From assembly GCF_947623445.1 (NCBI RefSeq), contig NC_135247.1, positions 3,288,501 through 3,352,500 on the forward strand: a stretch of DNA of 64,000 bases, given 5' to 3'. The DNA is from Clavelina lepadiformis (lineage: Eukaryota > Chordata > Ascidiacea > Aplousobranchia > Clavelinidae). The position numbers and the translations under genes were made by a program. Shown here piece after piece: positions 45,623 to 57,838 of the stretch. How positions within the stretch are numbered: position 1 is the first letter of the stretch; every line of letters starts with the position of its first letter. The notes beneath the pieces are model-generated. The model saw nothing but the letters and a program-made list of their open reading frames with translations, ran no database searches and was not told where the DNA came from.

Positions 45623-48155
45623 TTAGAGCTCATCTCTATTCCTTATAACAGTGTATCTATGTTCGGAGGGCTTGAGCGCTTTAAATATCGACTCTGGCGG
45701 TGATGTTTCCACCGGTTTACTTTGTTCGCTTTTTGCTTCTTGCTTTGCTTGCCCAGTTGTAGCACTCGGCTTGCCAGCAGCCTTTTGTAAAAAAAAACAT
45801 AACCATGCGTCGCCAAGAGAAAGATACACCTTCATAACATCCACTAAAGTTAATGTAAGCAAGCAAGATATGAAGGGTTTTGCATAGGAACAGACACCAA
45901 CAACATTGCACATCTGAAAATAAACCTTTAATTTACCTTGGAAGGGGCAGGGGGTGCTTTAGACTGAACAGCAGGAGGGGCCTTCGTAGCCGGGTCAGGT
46001 CCGTGGTGAAATTCTCGATGGAGTTTGCCGGAGTGAAGATCGAGAATGAATTGTTTTAACTTTCCAGGATTGCTGTTATATATAAAAGCCAACTGGATTA
46101 TCGGGGCATTTTTAACATTAAACAATTAAACCATTACGTAAAAATGACAAATAGAGGAGTGCAAAAAATGAAACCTACCTTATTTCATCAAAGTTGGGAA
46201 ACATGTACATATGTTTGAAGGAATCAATAGCCACTAGAGGGCAGTCTCTTACTGTTTTTCCCAAGTGGTGCAGGGGGTGAGAAAAAGTTTCACAGTCAGC
46301 CATCAAGAAATTGACACTGCCTGCAGCAATTTGTACGTAAGTTATCAACAAAGTATTAATTTTTGACGAGATAACTAACACTTCAAATAATCCTTCATAT
46401 CACTAGTATGCCAACTGAACATGTTGATGTCAATAAAGTCAGACTGTTGACACAAAATTGAAGCCTTACTCTTGAAATTGACAAGTCGGCTGACTTCTTT
46501 TTTGTAGATTTCCAAAGATTCTGTGTCCTCTTTCTTGTGGAATAAAATTAAAAACGGCAAACCTTCTTCAGTGAGTTCCTCTCCATTAGCAAACGTTATT
46601 TCCCGAACCTAGCAGTCAAGTTACAGTACATATTGTAAAACAAGCCATTGCTTTGTCTTGCTGAAAAACTTTAGTAAACAGTTATTTCACCAGTGGTACG
46701 CATTTATCCTGCGACCATGCTGTCAACAAATCTTTGTTGGTGAGTGATCCAAGATAAACCATTTCTGGGTTTGATTCCTGAAACAAAGAAAGATTTTATT
46801 CCAGCACATCGAGTGAACAGCATTGCAACAGTGCAGGAAAAATGAATAACTTACTCCGATTGGCTTGAAAATAATATTATCTCCTGTAGTTCTTTCAGGC
46901 TGTGATACTTCACTAAAAAAATAAAATGACGGCAAGCTGTTCACATCTTCTGTGAAAACTGTGCATGATAAAAAAAATTTGATGTGCAACTTACCCAAAG
47001 CCAGCATAGAAAAAACAGTCGTCTTTCAAAATCTTTGCAACTTTGCTGTATGTTTCAAACTCTGGTGATTCTTTACTTGTAAAGTATCCAATGATGTTAC
47101 GCTTGACCCGCTAGAGGTTGCAAGTTTTAAATGCATTGCCTAACATTCAATTTAAAGCTACAGTAGTTCTATCAATACCATATATACTAGTTCAAGGGCA
47201 CTGTGTGATGCGAAAACAGAAAACCTTGGCTTACCGGTAACTCGTATATTGTATCCAAAGATGTGAATTCTTGTACAGGATCCCTCAGTTGTTCTCGTAC
47301 AAAATCTCTCAAACTTTCAGCAGACCTTTTCCCTCGATATTCTCGCTTGACAAGCTGACCAGCTCGAAAGAGTTTCATGGTGGGATATTTGTTGACATGA
47401 AAACGACTTGCAATGCCAGCTGTGAACAAATTAGTTGCGCTCGAATAAAAATGACTTTACAAGCAGAAATATCTTTTTTAACTTTGTGTACTGTCATGGT
47501 AAAGTTTTTTAAACATTTAATTACACTTTTGAGATGTTAGATCTTGATAGATCAGAAAATAATACACTTACTTTCCCTGTCACAGTCAACTCTACCGAAA
47601 ACCACTTGGCCTGCCGTTGGATATTCTTTAGCCACTAAGTCTGATGCGTCTTTAAACACCGGAGTCAACATCTGACTGAAGCGACACCAGTCAGCGTAAA
47701 AATTCACAAAAACTAATTCGTTGTTTTCTGGATTAAAAAAGTGCAAAACATTTTTCTAAAGTAATCACTTACTGTGCTCACTCCTCATATTAACAAGAGC
47801 GGTGTTCGGGAGTAACATTGTGATAAAAGTTGAGCACTGGTTAATTTCAATTACATATATATGTTTATTATATATATGATACATAAGTAAGCCACAACAT
47901 ACTTAAAATAGTGTCAATATTAGAAGACTCCAGCTTAATTACATCGCAGGTGCAGTGAAAAGCGAACATCTGAAAATGGAAAAAACAATTATAAAAATTC
48001 AATACATCATGACTCCATAAAGACTCTTCAAACAAATTTTAGGCATTTTTACAATAGCAGTATCTTATTATTATACAATAAATTGTTATAAAAGGTAAAA
48101 TAGCACTAACCAGACATGCTGCTGATATTACTATACGCTTCTTTACAAATCTCAT
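45623..48155 (-). CDS. erp44: ERp44 (thioredoxin-family ER chaperone)
   Basis: Eleven exons sum to 1290 nt (429 residues): 48111-48155, 47903-47969, 47572-47727, 47235-47419, 46995-47110, 46855-46912, 46691-46777, 46470-46608, 46179-46320, 45937-46072, 45623-45781. A signal peptide (MRFVKKRIVISAACLMFAF) is split by intron 1. The redox site FYADWCRFSQML carries the single active Cys of ERp44 (CRFS, Cys52). Later segments such as EELTEEGLPFLILFHKKED and FDLHSGKLHREFHHGPDP-like sequence follow the vertebrate protein closely, and the end is RNRDEL, an ER-retrieval signal. ERp44 cycles between Golgi and ER and retains client proteins (Ero1, immunoglobulins) through mixed disulfides. The segment between the third thioredoxin domain and tail is longer than in human (429 versus 406 residues) and Pro/Ala/Lys-rich. 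See the alternative terminal exon at 44464. Confidence 0.95.
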
Positions 48156-49547
48156 TTCGCACATTCACCCAAACCTTAAATTGAAACCAAAGCTGAAATG
48201 TAAATGTCTTTATTCAAAATCAGTCTGCAAAGTGAATAAAATGAAAAAAGAAACTTGTTACTAGCAACAATGACCTGAGGATACTTTTATATTTAATAAA
48301 TGATAATGAAATATGATTGTATGAAAACCAGTTGTGTGAAGCCGGTTATTTTGAAGTATGGCAATAACTATCAATTATCTCCAGGTTGGCCGTGCAATCA
48401 ACCACATTGAAGAGGAAGTGCAGGAAATAGTTTAAATAAATGCTGCGTGCACAGAGATAAAACAATGGGATCTAATAAACGACAACATTGTCTGCTAGAG
48501 AGCGCTAATTAGAATTTTGATAAAATGGTGAATTGATGAAAAATAAGTACTGTAAGTAATATGAATACTGAATAGGCAGTATAAATGCCTTAACCAAAAC
48601 GAATACATGAAGAGGGTTTTCTGCACAGAATAAATGATATTAATATTTTTAATACAGTAGAATTTGGTTGATACATTCACATCGGGCCAACAGATTTTTG
48701 ATATAACAAGCGGAGGTTGTAGAAACCAATTTTAAATACCAATGCTAAACAATGTCACTAAACAACCTCCTGGGGTAAAAACTGTATTTATTAGAATAAG
48801 AAATCAATACGAATAATAAATAAAGTGGATAATCAATAAGAAAACTGTATTGTATTGCTTCAGCCATCTGCTTTAACTGCAATGACTGCTGTTCCAACAA
48901 ACTCTGTTTGAATGAATAGGTTATAGTTTCATCACAAAATTCCATTTACTCATAGCCGCTAAAAATACACCATTATTTTTACACAGTAAAGAACAAATTG
49001 ACCTGCACGAGAAACCGAAAGTTGATATATAAAGTGGCGGCTGGATGTATTAATCAAGGTTTTTCTGATGGGAAAAGTATAGGAAAATTCCGACCCAGCA
49101 ATTTCGATGTAATAAGCTTTTGGTTTTGTTAACCGGTATCTACTGAATTTTAACCAGAACATGTCCATTTTATGTATAAGGGCATGAGGCATACAAAATC
49201 TACACTTATGAAATAGTGAATAACAGACACTTACCCTATTTACTACATTAACTGACAACACAAATATCTGATCATCTAATATAATATAGAAAAAGGTAAA
49301 GTGCTTAAGCGTATGAGATAAGGACCGCAGATTATTTGAAATATTTCATAGTAACAGCATAAAACAAACACAAATAGAATATAGAGTAGCATGCAATATT
49401 TTCTCGTTTACTTGGTAGTCAAAGAACATTATTGTGCATAACAATAAAAGCAAAAAGGTTTAATCTCATGAGTGCAATTAACACATGTGTACAAATTAGC
49501 AATGGAAATAGGAATGAATGTCATATGTGTTACATATTTGTAATAAC
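48156..49547. other. Intergenic, no gene seen
   Basis: AT-rich DNA between the ERp44 start and the TTL-family stop. Short ORFs match nothing. It may include a 3' exon of the ligase if the GG|GTAGGT donor at its end is used. Confidence 0.45.
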
Positions 49548-51086
49548 CTACCCACACCACATGCTATCTTTCTTGCACATGCCCCTGTACCATAAATGCA
49601 GTAGCTTGTCTTTTTCAGACAAACCAGCTATATCCATAACATCTTTCTGAGGGTTTAGTACTTTAGGGAAAATTTTTACAGAGCGCATTCGATTGAGCTG
49701 CTCCATATAAGCATATTTGAGCATTTCTTTAGTAGATTTTGACAGACAGGGGTTGCAAAGCTGGCATCGATCTGCGGAACAATCTGAGCAATCTTGGCAA
49801 ATGTCATCATACACCTGAATGTCCCTGTCTGTGGCGTGAAAACGGTCGATGGTGTTGCGGCGTTTTGCTGCACTGACTACTCCAGATAAACTAAGTGTAT
49901 TGAACACCACCTGCTCGTACAAGATGGCATTATCTTCAAAATGTGCGCTGGAAAGATTGGGAGACATGTTGACCTCCATCAAGTAAATGTGCAGTTGAGA
50001 ATCAACCACAAAATCAAAACGTACCATTTCAAAAAATGAATCTGAACCGTATGGGTAACGTGACAATGATCGTAGCATATCTGACCTTTTTTCCAGTGTC
50101 ATGTCAGCCACAGCTTCGTACAATTCTTTTCGGAATTTTTCCTCGTCATGACCTTGTTTTCTCAAGTAACTCAGCAGTGTATCTTTAAAGGAAAACTTCA
50201 ATTTTGTGAATGTGTCTTTTAACGATGGCATCTGCCACACCGGAGTGTAGTCATCTCCAACAACATATTTATTTGGGTTATGCACGTCAAGCGGCAGATA
50301 AGATTGGGGGCAAAATCGAATCAGCCAATCTCCGTCAAAAACATAAACACGTAGTGGATCAATAGATGTTATGATTGTGTATAAGCCAATGTCAAACTTC
50401 TTTCCATCTATTAAAAACGGATCTTTAACAAACTCTTGAACAAAAGAGTCAGAAGCATCAAGATCCAGATCTTTGATCGATTTAATCGTTATCCCACGAT
50501 GCTGGTTGCTTTTCTGAACCCACAGTTTGTCCTGATGCGCATTTGCATATTCAAGAAACTTGTTCTTTTCTTGTGGCAAATTAAAAGCTGTCGGAATGTA
50601 CTTAAACTTTGATGTTGCTAGAAAAACTTTGCTGGTTAAGTAACCAGAACCAGGAAAATGATTAACCAGTTGATGGGGCTTCAAAGCGGATGGTGACAAC
50701 TTGCTCGAAAAAGGATATTCGTATGACCACATCACATCCCATGTTCCAGATTTTCCATCCCACCTCTCGTAACCAATTAATTCAAAGATATTACGAACAT
50801 GTTTGAGATAAGCACCATCAGCATTGTTTGCTGATAACCAATATTTAAGACGTGGCTTCTCCTGCAATGCGCTAGCTTTACTGTTAAATGTATCAGATGA
50901 TACCTTTAAGGCTGTTTGTGTAAGCTGTATATGCTTCTGTTGTAGCACTTTCAACTCTGATATTCTTGAGAAAAGAAGCCCAATTACCCCACAAATTGCC
51001 AAAAACAATATTGACTGAACCTTCATCGTAGAGATCATTCTTCGAAAACTATTTTTAAGCCAGCGCTCCTTACTTACATTAATCAT
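49548..51086 (-). CDS. Membrane-anchored tubulin-tyrosine-ligase-like protein (TTLL-15-type)
   Basis: One open exon. The ORF opens at 51164, but an acceptor-like CCATTGCAG lies at about 51139-51147, so I start at the ATG 51084-51086, giving 512 residues. A hydrophobic segment (SILFLAICGVIGLLF, residues about 24-38) near the N terminus looks like a signal anchor. The ATP-grasp TTL domain shows WVQKSNQHRGITIK, VQEFVKDPFLIDGKKFDIG and MEVNMSPNLS, which carry the nucleotide- and metal-binding residues. TTL-family enzymes ligate amino acids to protein tails; the TTLL-15-like branch has an N-terminal membrane segment. A six-Cys cluster CQDCSDCSADRCQLCNPC is unusual for a cytosolic ligase. The frame ends WCG-stop, but GG|GTAGGT there is also a possible donor, so a further exon cannot be excluded. 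Confidence 0.85.
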   Translation of the reverse strand: MINVSKERWLKNSFRRMISTMKVQSILFLAICGVIGLLFSRISELKVLQQKHIQLTQTALKVSSDTFNSKASALQEKPRLKYWLSANNADGAYLKHVRNIFELIGYERWDGKSGTWDVMWSYEYPFSSKLSPSALKPHQLVNHFPGSGYLTSKVFLATSKFKYIPTAFNLPQEKNKFLEYANAHQDKLWVQKSNQHRGITIKSIKDLDLDASDSFVQEFVKDPFLIDGKKFDIGLYTIITSIDPLRVYVFDGDWLIRFCPQSYLPLDVHNPNKYVVGDDYTPVWQMPSLKDTFTKLKFSFKDTLLSYLRKQGHDEEKFRKELYEAVADMTLEKRSDMLRSLSRYPYGSDSFFEMVRFDFVVDSQLHIYLMEVNMSPNLSSAHFEDNAILYEQVVFNTLSLSGVVSAAKRRNTIDRFHATDRDIQVYDDICQDCSDCSADRCQLCNPCLSKSTKEMLKYAYMEQLNRMRSVKIFPKVLNPQKDVMDIAGLSEKDKLLHLWYRGMCKKDSMWCG

Positions 51087-51576
51087 TTCAATACATTTGA
51101 AATTTGAAAGTATAGCAATAAACCTATGGTGTATCTGCAACTGCAATGGTATAAAAACAGACAAAGGTTAAGGCCGTATTAATGAGCATAACAGGAAACT
51201 AATGGGAGCTTTTGATTACACATTATGTGTGCAAAGACAAAAAACATGGTGTAATGGTGTGCAATGAAGCCTCAAATTGTTGTTAATTTATTGTATTAGG
51301 CCAAGGCTATAGGCCTATAATCGTTTCAAATGCGTCTTAACAACTTCAGAACTTTGCTTGATTTGTTTATTATAAATAGGCCTGAACATGTAAAAGTTCA
51401 AACGTACAGGCTGATATATCTCATTCCGACGTGCATGTGTGTGCTAGCCTAGTATCGTTACATTTTTCATTAATTATCCCTATAATGAGATTGATTGAAA
51501 AGTATTTTAACTGATGCTAGGCTTACATATCGACAAGGTCTGAAGGTTATAATTTCTATTGTATTCTTAATTTGAT

Positions 51577-51660
51577 TCTAGTGCACAACCACAGGATGCC
51601 TTTGCATACTAGATCTCAGCTACTCAAATTATGACATCATCTGGTCGTGCACTTCTGGAC
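51577..51660. mobile_element. Short MITE relative of 57747-57838
   Basis: Shares GTGCACAACCACAGGATGCC, then a TACTAGA and CTCAGCTA block and CGTGCACTT with the element at 57747-57838; its outer ends have decayed. Confidence 0.7.
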
Positions 51661-51844
51661 AAGACAAGTTTATTTTTCACCATTGACTAAATTTCAATAA
51701 CCCTCGGCAAGCTTTGAGTTTGACTGGAGCGCTTTTGGTTAAAGTCTGTCTATAACTGCACTTAAAAGTGTAATTACTGTAATAGCAGTTCACTTTGCTG
51801 TCACCGCATTAAATGTTTAGGGCTAGGCTAATCCAGGCTCGATT

Positions 51845-51905
51845 ACAATGTTATCGTCAGGCACACGCACCGCTTAACCATTCAGCGACAACAACGTCGA
51901 CGTGA
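51845..51905 (-). repeat. tRNA-like relic
   Basis: Minus-strand TGTCGCTGAATGGTTAAGCG (51873-51889 region) resembles an A box of a Leu/Ser-type tRNA; the B-box region TAATCGAGCC is degenerate. Not a clear functional tRNA. Confidence 0.35.
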
Positions 51906-53743
51906 CACGGTTCATTCGTCACGCGTCGATAATTTCACAACATAGGCGGATATGTCTGGTTATTATACAGCAAAGGAAGAAAATCAAAAACGTTTGTTAA
52001 GGATCCAGAGACAAAAGCAAACAGTAGTTTTAGTAACACTAAAAATTCTTTTTATCACAAAACTTGAAACAAGCGATTTAGAGTGTAGAGCTTTGTTATT
52101 TCCCATTGAAACAAACATTTAACGATGTACATGGCTTCTGACAAGTTTGCTTGGTTCGACATTAGGTTTTTCGTACCGCATAGTGCTAATCTTTCCTGCT
52201 CGGCTGCCCACTCCGTCAATTGCTGAGATGTTCAATCTTGTATTTGGATGTTACAACAACAAGTAACATGCGATGAATAGTGAATACGTTCACGAAAGAC
52301 AGGCGAGCGTCTAATATCATCGAGCTTGACAATAACATGGCCAATTGCCCACTGATGATTTTAACAACTATGGCGATGCAGTAACTAACAATAAACTGTG
52401 GGTGTATTTCCAGGCCAATCTAATAATGAAGTAAGGGCAACGAGAGGGAAAGGCGAACCTAATTACAATACATGGCGCCGTGAATCGAAATAATTTCAGT
52501 AATTTGCTGAAAAAGTGAAATTGGTTACTTAGTAACTCTAGGTAGAACGACACGACTAACTCCAGAAGCTTTCCTGATTCCAGTTTGCAGCTTTGCATTT
52601 GGGAAATTTGTTGGCATACAAAAGTGAGAAGACCATAAATAGTGTATTTTTACGGTTAAACCTTTTTTTGGTCAACTGTAATCTTTTACTGTAGAAAAAA
52701 TATTACGCTAAGCACGTAAGCAAAACGTGTATCAGAATGTCGTCCAATACGTCCTTCTTTGCACCCCACTGCTTAAGAAAAGCTTTGTACCTTCTTACTG
52801 TTCAGTTGGATTGGCAATTACCGGCCTAGGGTTTAATTGTACGCCCAATTCAGAAAAAGAAAAAAAGAACTAAAATCATAAGAACTTTGGGCTAACCTTA
52901 ATGAGTCAGTCCAATACACGCAATTCCCGCTGGCAAATCCCAGATGAATTGCAGAAGACAACGCATTGATTTTAGAGATATATTAAGAAGCAACTGTAAT
53001 GGGTAGCACAGTATCCGATATTAATGATAGGTATTGTTGTAAAATCAAATGATTCTGACTAATGAACACATAGAGTAAACACGATAGCTTTAACCACATT
53101 AACACACTTTAACCACATTGCTGAAAATGAGTTTACCAAGGTTCATTGAAAAGCTGGCAAATCTTGGTAACATCAACAACTAGCCTATGATGATGTCATC
53201 TTGATATTGTAATAAAATAATAAATTGCAATAATTAAGCTGATTGAAAAAGGTTTCTTAAAATGCAAAATCGGGTAAATGAAAATAGACAACTTATTTCA
53301 GTCTACTAATCGTTTTAACACCAATCGCAATGCAATATATAAAACATGTGATTTCACCAAGCAATAATAAGTAACTGTAAAATACAAATGAAGAAATACG
53401 AGCAATACAATTTAGGTATTTGTATCTGAGAAAGACCTACACGATGCCTACAAAACTACCTGCAGTTGCAACAAAACAAACAACTACAACACATGTTAGT
53501 AACGATTAAGATACAACACTTACTCTTGCCATTGAGACATGCAATATAACTGGAACGAGATCATAAAATGAACTACTAGATAAAATGTGAAAAGCAAAAC
53601 ACATAAACCTAAAGTAAATACCGCAAAAACAATAATAAAAACGTTATTAACACATTAGCTATTAGTAACTGCGTGATGCACACCTTTAGATTACAAATTT
53701 ATGTTAATGAAAGAATAACAAGCTGTTAAAAGCATTTAAGGCA

Positions 53744-56700
53744 TCAGATCATGTTCGCATAGCCTGAAGGTCCGACAGCTATCTGAGCTGGACCGGAATG
53801 ATTTTCTCGTTGGGGTCCGCCTCTGTTACTTCTCTAAAATACACACATTTTGTAACATATTAGGAAATGGATAGTGCTACAACACAGATATGAAATTAAG
53901 TGGCATAACTATGGTTCAGCTTTAACAAAATTTTATGCATGTTTCAGTTTACAATGTTATAAAGAATAAATAATATGTCAATTAACTACTCTACCTGTGG
54001 ACCCATCCTATTTGCTCTGTTTGGACCAAGTTTTTCCACGTATGTCTGTAGTAGCATAGTTGGGTCGGGCCCTTTGCACAAACCTGTGTTAGGGCCAACA
54101 GGTTCCATGCGTAAAGCGGACTTGTATGCATTATTCAACACCCTTCATTTGCAAGAACAAAAGCAAATTAGTATAAAAATGTGCATATTGCCATACTGAA
54201 CAATTCTATGTGCCATATGTTTTAAATAAACAAGTCCGATGTCGGGCATTTAACACTGCAGTCTGCAAACATATCGCAGTGGATTTAAATAACAACGTAC
54301 TTGACAGTTTTTGTTGTTTTGACTTTCTGGTACTGCGTTTTTAGACGGGTTTGAGCAGTTGCTTTAAGATTGATGGTGGAAGTTGATGTATGAGATGGTG
54401 AGGGTTTCGTTTTCTCTTCTTTTTTATACCCCAAGCGTTCCATGGCTTCACTTGCTTTTTCCAAGTCATTTTTTGTGGCCAGAAGCTGATCGCTGGAAAA
54501 AACATGGAGCACATGACGACCGTTGAATTTCATTTGACAAAAAACTTACTTGGGATATTTCTCACATGGTAGGTCATAACTCACTTGATTTCATATCCAA
54601 AGGCGTCTGGATATCTTCTCTTAAGTATAAAAGCATATGCTTTGCTGGGAATCACTTCCTAAGTACAGTATAGGTTATTATTGGTTTTAACATTGTTTAA
54701 TAAAATATTTCAGTACTAATTATTATTTAATATTGATTATCAGTTATTAAACAATAATTAGATATTATGATGTTACAATTACAGACATCGTTATTACATC
54801 ATCAGCAAGAATAATTTGCTAATGTTATAAATTTACTTACTACTGACGTGGAAGGCTCATCTCCAAACACGACAGGTCTAAGATAAAAAATAAAAACATA
54901 TAAAAATATACAGAATGGGTTATTTTCTACTCTGCTTACCCTTGAAACAAGTAACTGAATGGCCTGAGGTGAGCAATTGGTTTGCCATTTAAAGCTTTTC
55001 AAAAATAATTAATTTATGTGTGAAATAAATAATGCAACATGCTGTAGATACTAACTCGAAGCTTGCAGTGGAGACTTCTGTAGGTTTAGATGGAGATGGA
55101 GTGCTCACTTCTCTGCTTAGCCGGGCAGTAGTTTTCTTCTTTTTATCATCTTCTTGCTTTTTCTTCAAAATTCCTGATGAGATGAATGTGAGGAACACGT
55201 AAGTGACAACTCAGCATGCTGCTGTTAAAAATGTCTGCTACCACTACAAAAGCGTTTTTGATACCTTTGGCCAATTCAACGTTGTTGTCAGATACACTTA
55301 AACACAAGTCTAGAGTGGTATCATCCACATTTGGGAATGCCTTCTTTAGAGTAACTAGAAAAAAATGTTGCAATTTACAGTAAGACAGTTAACAAAATAA
55401 TACAATTAGCGATTCAGAACATTAATGTTTAAATAATACACAACGAAACAAGTTATGGACTTTTAGCTTTTCTTTTTTCCTCAGAAATTTGTGAGGCCGT
55501 TTTCTTTTGTTTAACTTTCTGTGGGGTTGTTTTCTTGACCGGAGTAGTTTTTGGTACATTAGAAGTTGTGGCACTGCTTTTGGATGATCCATCACCTCGT
55601 TTATAACCTAATGCTTGTAAGTTCAAGCGAGCAGCCTGGACATTGTTGTTGGTCTGAATAAGTTGATCTCTGCACATTTTTAGCATTCAATATTTTACTT
55701 TGACATGACACAAATGATTGTTACACTCAAACATGCCAGGAGTTTATTTTACGGATTATTATGATTCACTATTCAAAATGACAAACTGCAGTGCAGCATT
55801 ATCAACCAACCTTATTGTGAATTCAGCTGCCGTTGGGTACTGAATTTTTAATAGGGAAACCATATTAGGACTTGGCTCTACTTTCTGCAAACACATCATA
55901 CGATTACGGCAATGTTTTTACCACAACAGAAATCTCAAAAAATGCTAAGATATATGCCTATATAGCAATTTGATCATTTTATGATCTCGATATTAGAATT
56001 CATGCATACCAGCTTGTATCCCATTTCTTTTAAAGAAGATTCAACCCTGTCCACTTTGTTATTATGTGTTCGCAAAAGCGACCTGAAGAAAGATTATATT
56101 ATTAACTATATAATATACACTACAGTAACATGGCTTGAAATAAATACTAATATACTGTAATATTGCATTACATACCGTACACGAGTACAATGACATTAGG
56201 TAGATATATGCTATCATTTTATGAATGAATGACATGTTAGGCTACGGAGTAAAACTAGAGGCCAACTGGTGAAAGAACAATTATATATAAACACTTATAG
56301 TTGAACAAATGAAAAAATTAAACAAAACAAAAAGGAAAAAATCGTACCTAACGAGCTCATCATTAATGTTGTACTTTGATTTAATTGTCTTTATTTTAGC
56401 TGGGTCTGCATCAATGAAGCTTGTTGTTTCAGGAGCTCGTTTTACAGCTGGTGATGACTGAATAAATTTAGTTGATGATGTAGGAGTTTGCTGGCATATA
56501 CACAACAGAATTTTTTAATTTTTTTTTCATAGAATGTAAGGATTAAACCAATAACCAAAACTATTTAAGACACAGCTTCCATATTTTGTAGGTTATATTC
56601 AACTGTAAATGTAAGTCGTAGCGTTATCGTTAATTATTCACACTCGGATATATATATTCAGTCAAGAAATTCAGCCTACTTTTTGATCGATTTACTTAAA

Positions 56701-56924
56701 ACTCCAGCAAAAAATTATTGAACACAAATTTCAGACATTTTACTTACCTGTAAACCTAACCGAGGGTCATCCCACTGTGTCATTTTTGTGGCATGGTTGA
56801 TATAAAACCATTTTCGGCTTTGTGGGTCGTACTTTGCCTCCCAGCCAGCAGGTAGTGGCGCCTGCACTGGCTTTGCACCACTACCACTACCGTAATACCC
56901 ATAACCACCAGTATTTCTATGCAT
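53744..56924 (-). CDS. WW-domain protein with four CUE/UBA-like repeats
   Basis: Twelve exons sum to 1425 nt (474 residues): 56748-56924, 56348-56490, 56010-56082, 55811-55884, 55461-55669, 55265-55354, 55056-55173, 54841-54877, 54585-54658, 54301-54492, 53995-54142, 53744-53833. A Gly/Tyr-rich start (MHRNTGGYGYYGSGSG) precedes a WW domain with W28, W51 and P54 (LPAGWEAKYDP ... TQWDDPRL), expected to bind Pro-rich ligands. Four three-helix CUE/UBA-like units follow at about 93-131 (IKSKYNINDELVRS ... EMGYKL), 134-177 (LKIQYPTAAEF ... LQALGYK), 226-262 (LKKAFPNVDDTTLD) and 310-355 (LKRRYPDAFGYE ... MERLGYK), suggesting ubiquitin binding. Basic Ser/Thr-rich linkers separate them. I do not recognise the family; the first ATG could also be at 56948. 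The donor at 55460 (GTCCAT) is weak but keeps phase. Confidence 0.8.
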
Positions 56925-57104
56925 TTTAGTCTTCCAATGTATTGACAAATATAAAAGACTTTAAATTATAAAATTTTACACATATACAATTTTAACATTG
57001 CAATAAACTTGGGGTGTTCAGCTGTTAGTTTAATGGTATATATTGGGATTTTCCCTTTTAATAGAAATTGCCTGTTGTGAAATACCAGTCTGCCGCCACC
57101 AATA

Positions 57105-57385
57105 GTGTAGGGCCTGTAGGCCCAGACTGCAGAGTTTGGCATAGGCGCCCTCAATACTACTTTCTTTGAGCTTCAGTGCCGCACTCAAGGTGCGTTGTTT
57201 TGTACTTAATGACTTTGAAGAACTTCTATGCACTAAATTTTCAATTGATTTAAAGATCGAATAAGTCAAACTGTGTACACTACTATGTAATTGAACACTT
57301 TCATTGCGTCTGAGCATTTGTGGTTGTATGGCGCACCCAAGACCTTGCTTAAAACAACCATACTCTGCAATCCGGCTGTAGGCTA
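57105..57385. repeat. Degenerate inverted-arm element related to 33375-33760
   Basis: Arms CAGACTGCAGAGTTTGGCA (57123) and ACCATACTCTGCAATCCGG (57357) are imperfect reverse complements and match the arm ends of the element near 33.4-33.8 kb. Confidence 0.45.
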
Positions 57386-57746
57386 CCGCCTGTGAGCTGT
57401 GCTGTCAAACAAGTCTCTCTAAAACCTGGTATACAGGCGGTGCGTGGCCAGAGAAAGATTGGAAAGTGTGGAAGCAGAAAGAGCAGGGGATTAAAATTAA
57501 GGCTGCTATATGTAGCCTATTGACTATTTGACCAGAGTAAGGGGCGAAAAAATGTATTAAAAAACAATTGTTCAGTGAGTGGGCATAAAACAAAGATTGA
57601 AATTAGACAAGTAGGTTACGTAGCCTGCAAAAACTTGTCCTATATAAGTAATACGCCCAAAGGCTACAGTATTATAGGTAGAGCCTTTTACTTACCATTC
57701 AGACAGCGAAAAAGAAAACGATTATGCTTGAATGATTTTGGGAGTC

Positions 57747-57838
57747 TAGTATGCAAGTGCACAACCACAGGATGCCTTTGAATACTAGACCTCAGCTATA
57801 CTCATTGTGAAGTCATCTACTCGTGCACTTGTATACTA
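57747..57838. mobile_element. 92-bp MITE with TAGTATRCAAGTGCA inverted ends
   Basis: TAGTATGCAAGTGCA at the left and the reverse complement of TAGTATACAAGTGCA at the right. A relative lies at 51577-51660. No coding capacity. Confidence 0.7.

Larger units (their letters stand above)
51165..53743. other. Gene-free interval with relics
   Basis: No exon chain recognised. Contains a MITE relative (51577-51660) and a tRNA-like relic (51845-51905). Confidence 0.5.

Noticed and set aside
47728-47755. Earlier acceptor for ERp44 exon 3 (KNVLHFFNPE reading)
   Set aside because: The CCAG acceptor at 47728 keeps phase with exon 2 and reproduces the family sequence NIDTILKNNELVFVNF.
53744-53833. Alternative last-exon frame EVTEADPNEKIIPVQLR for the WW protein
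   Set aside because: The upstream exon ends in phase 0, which selects the RSNRGGPQRENHSG frame.
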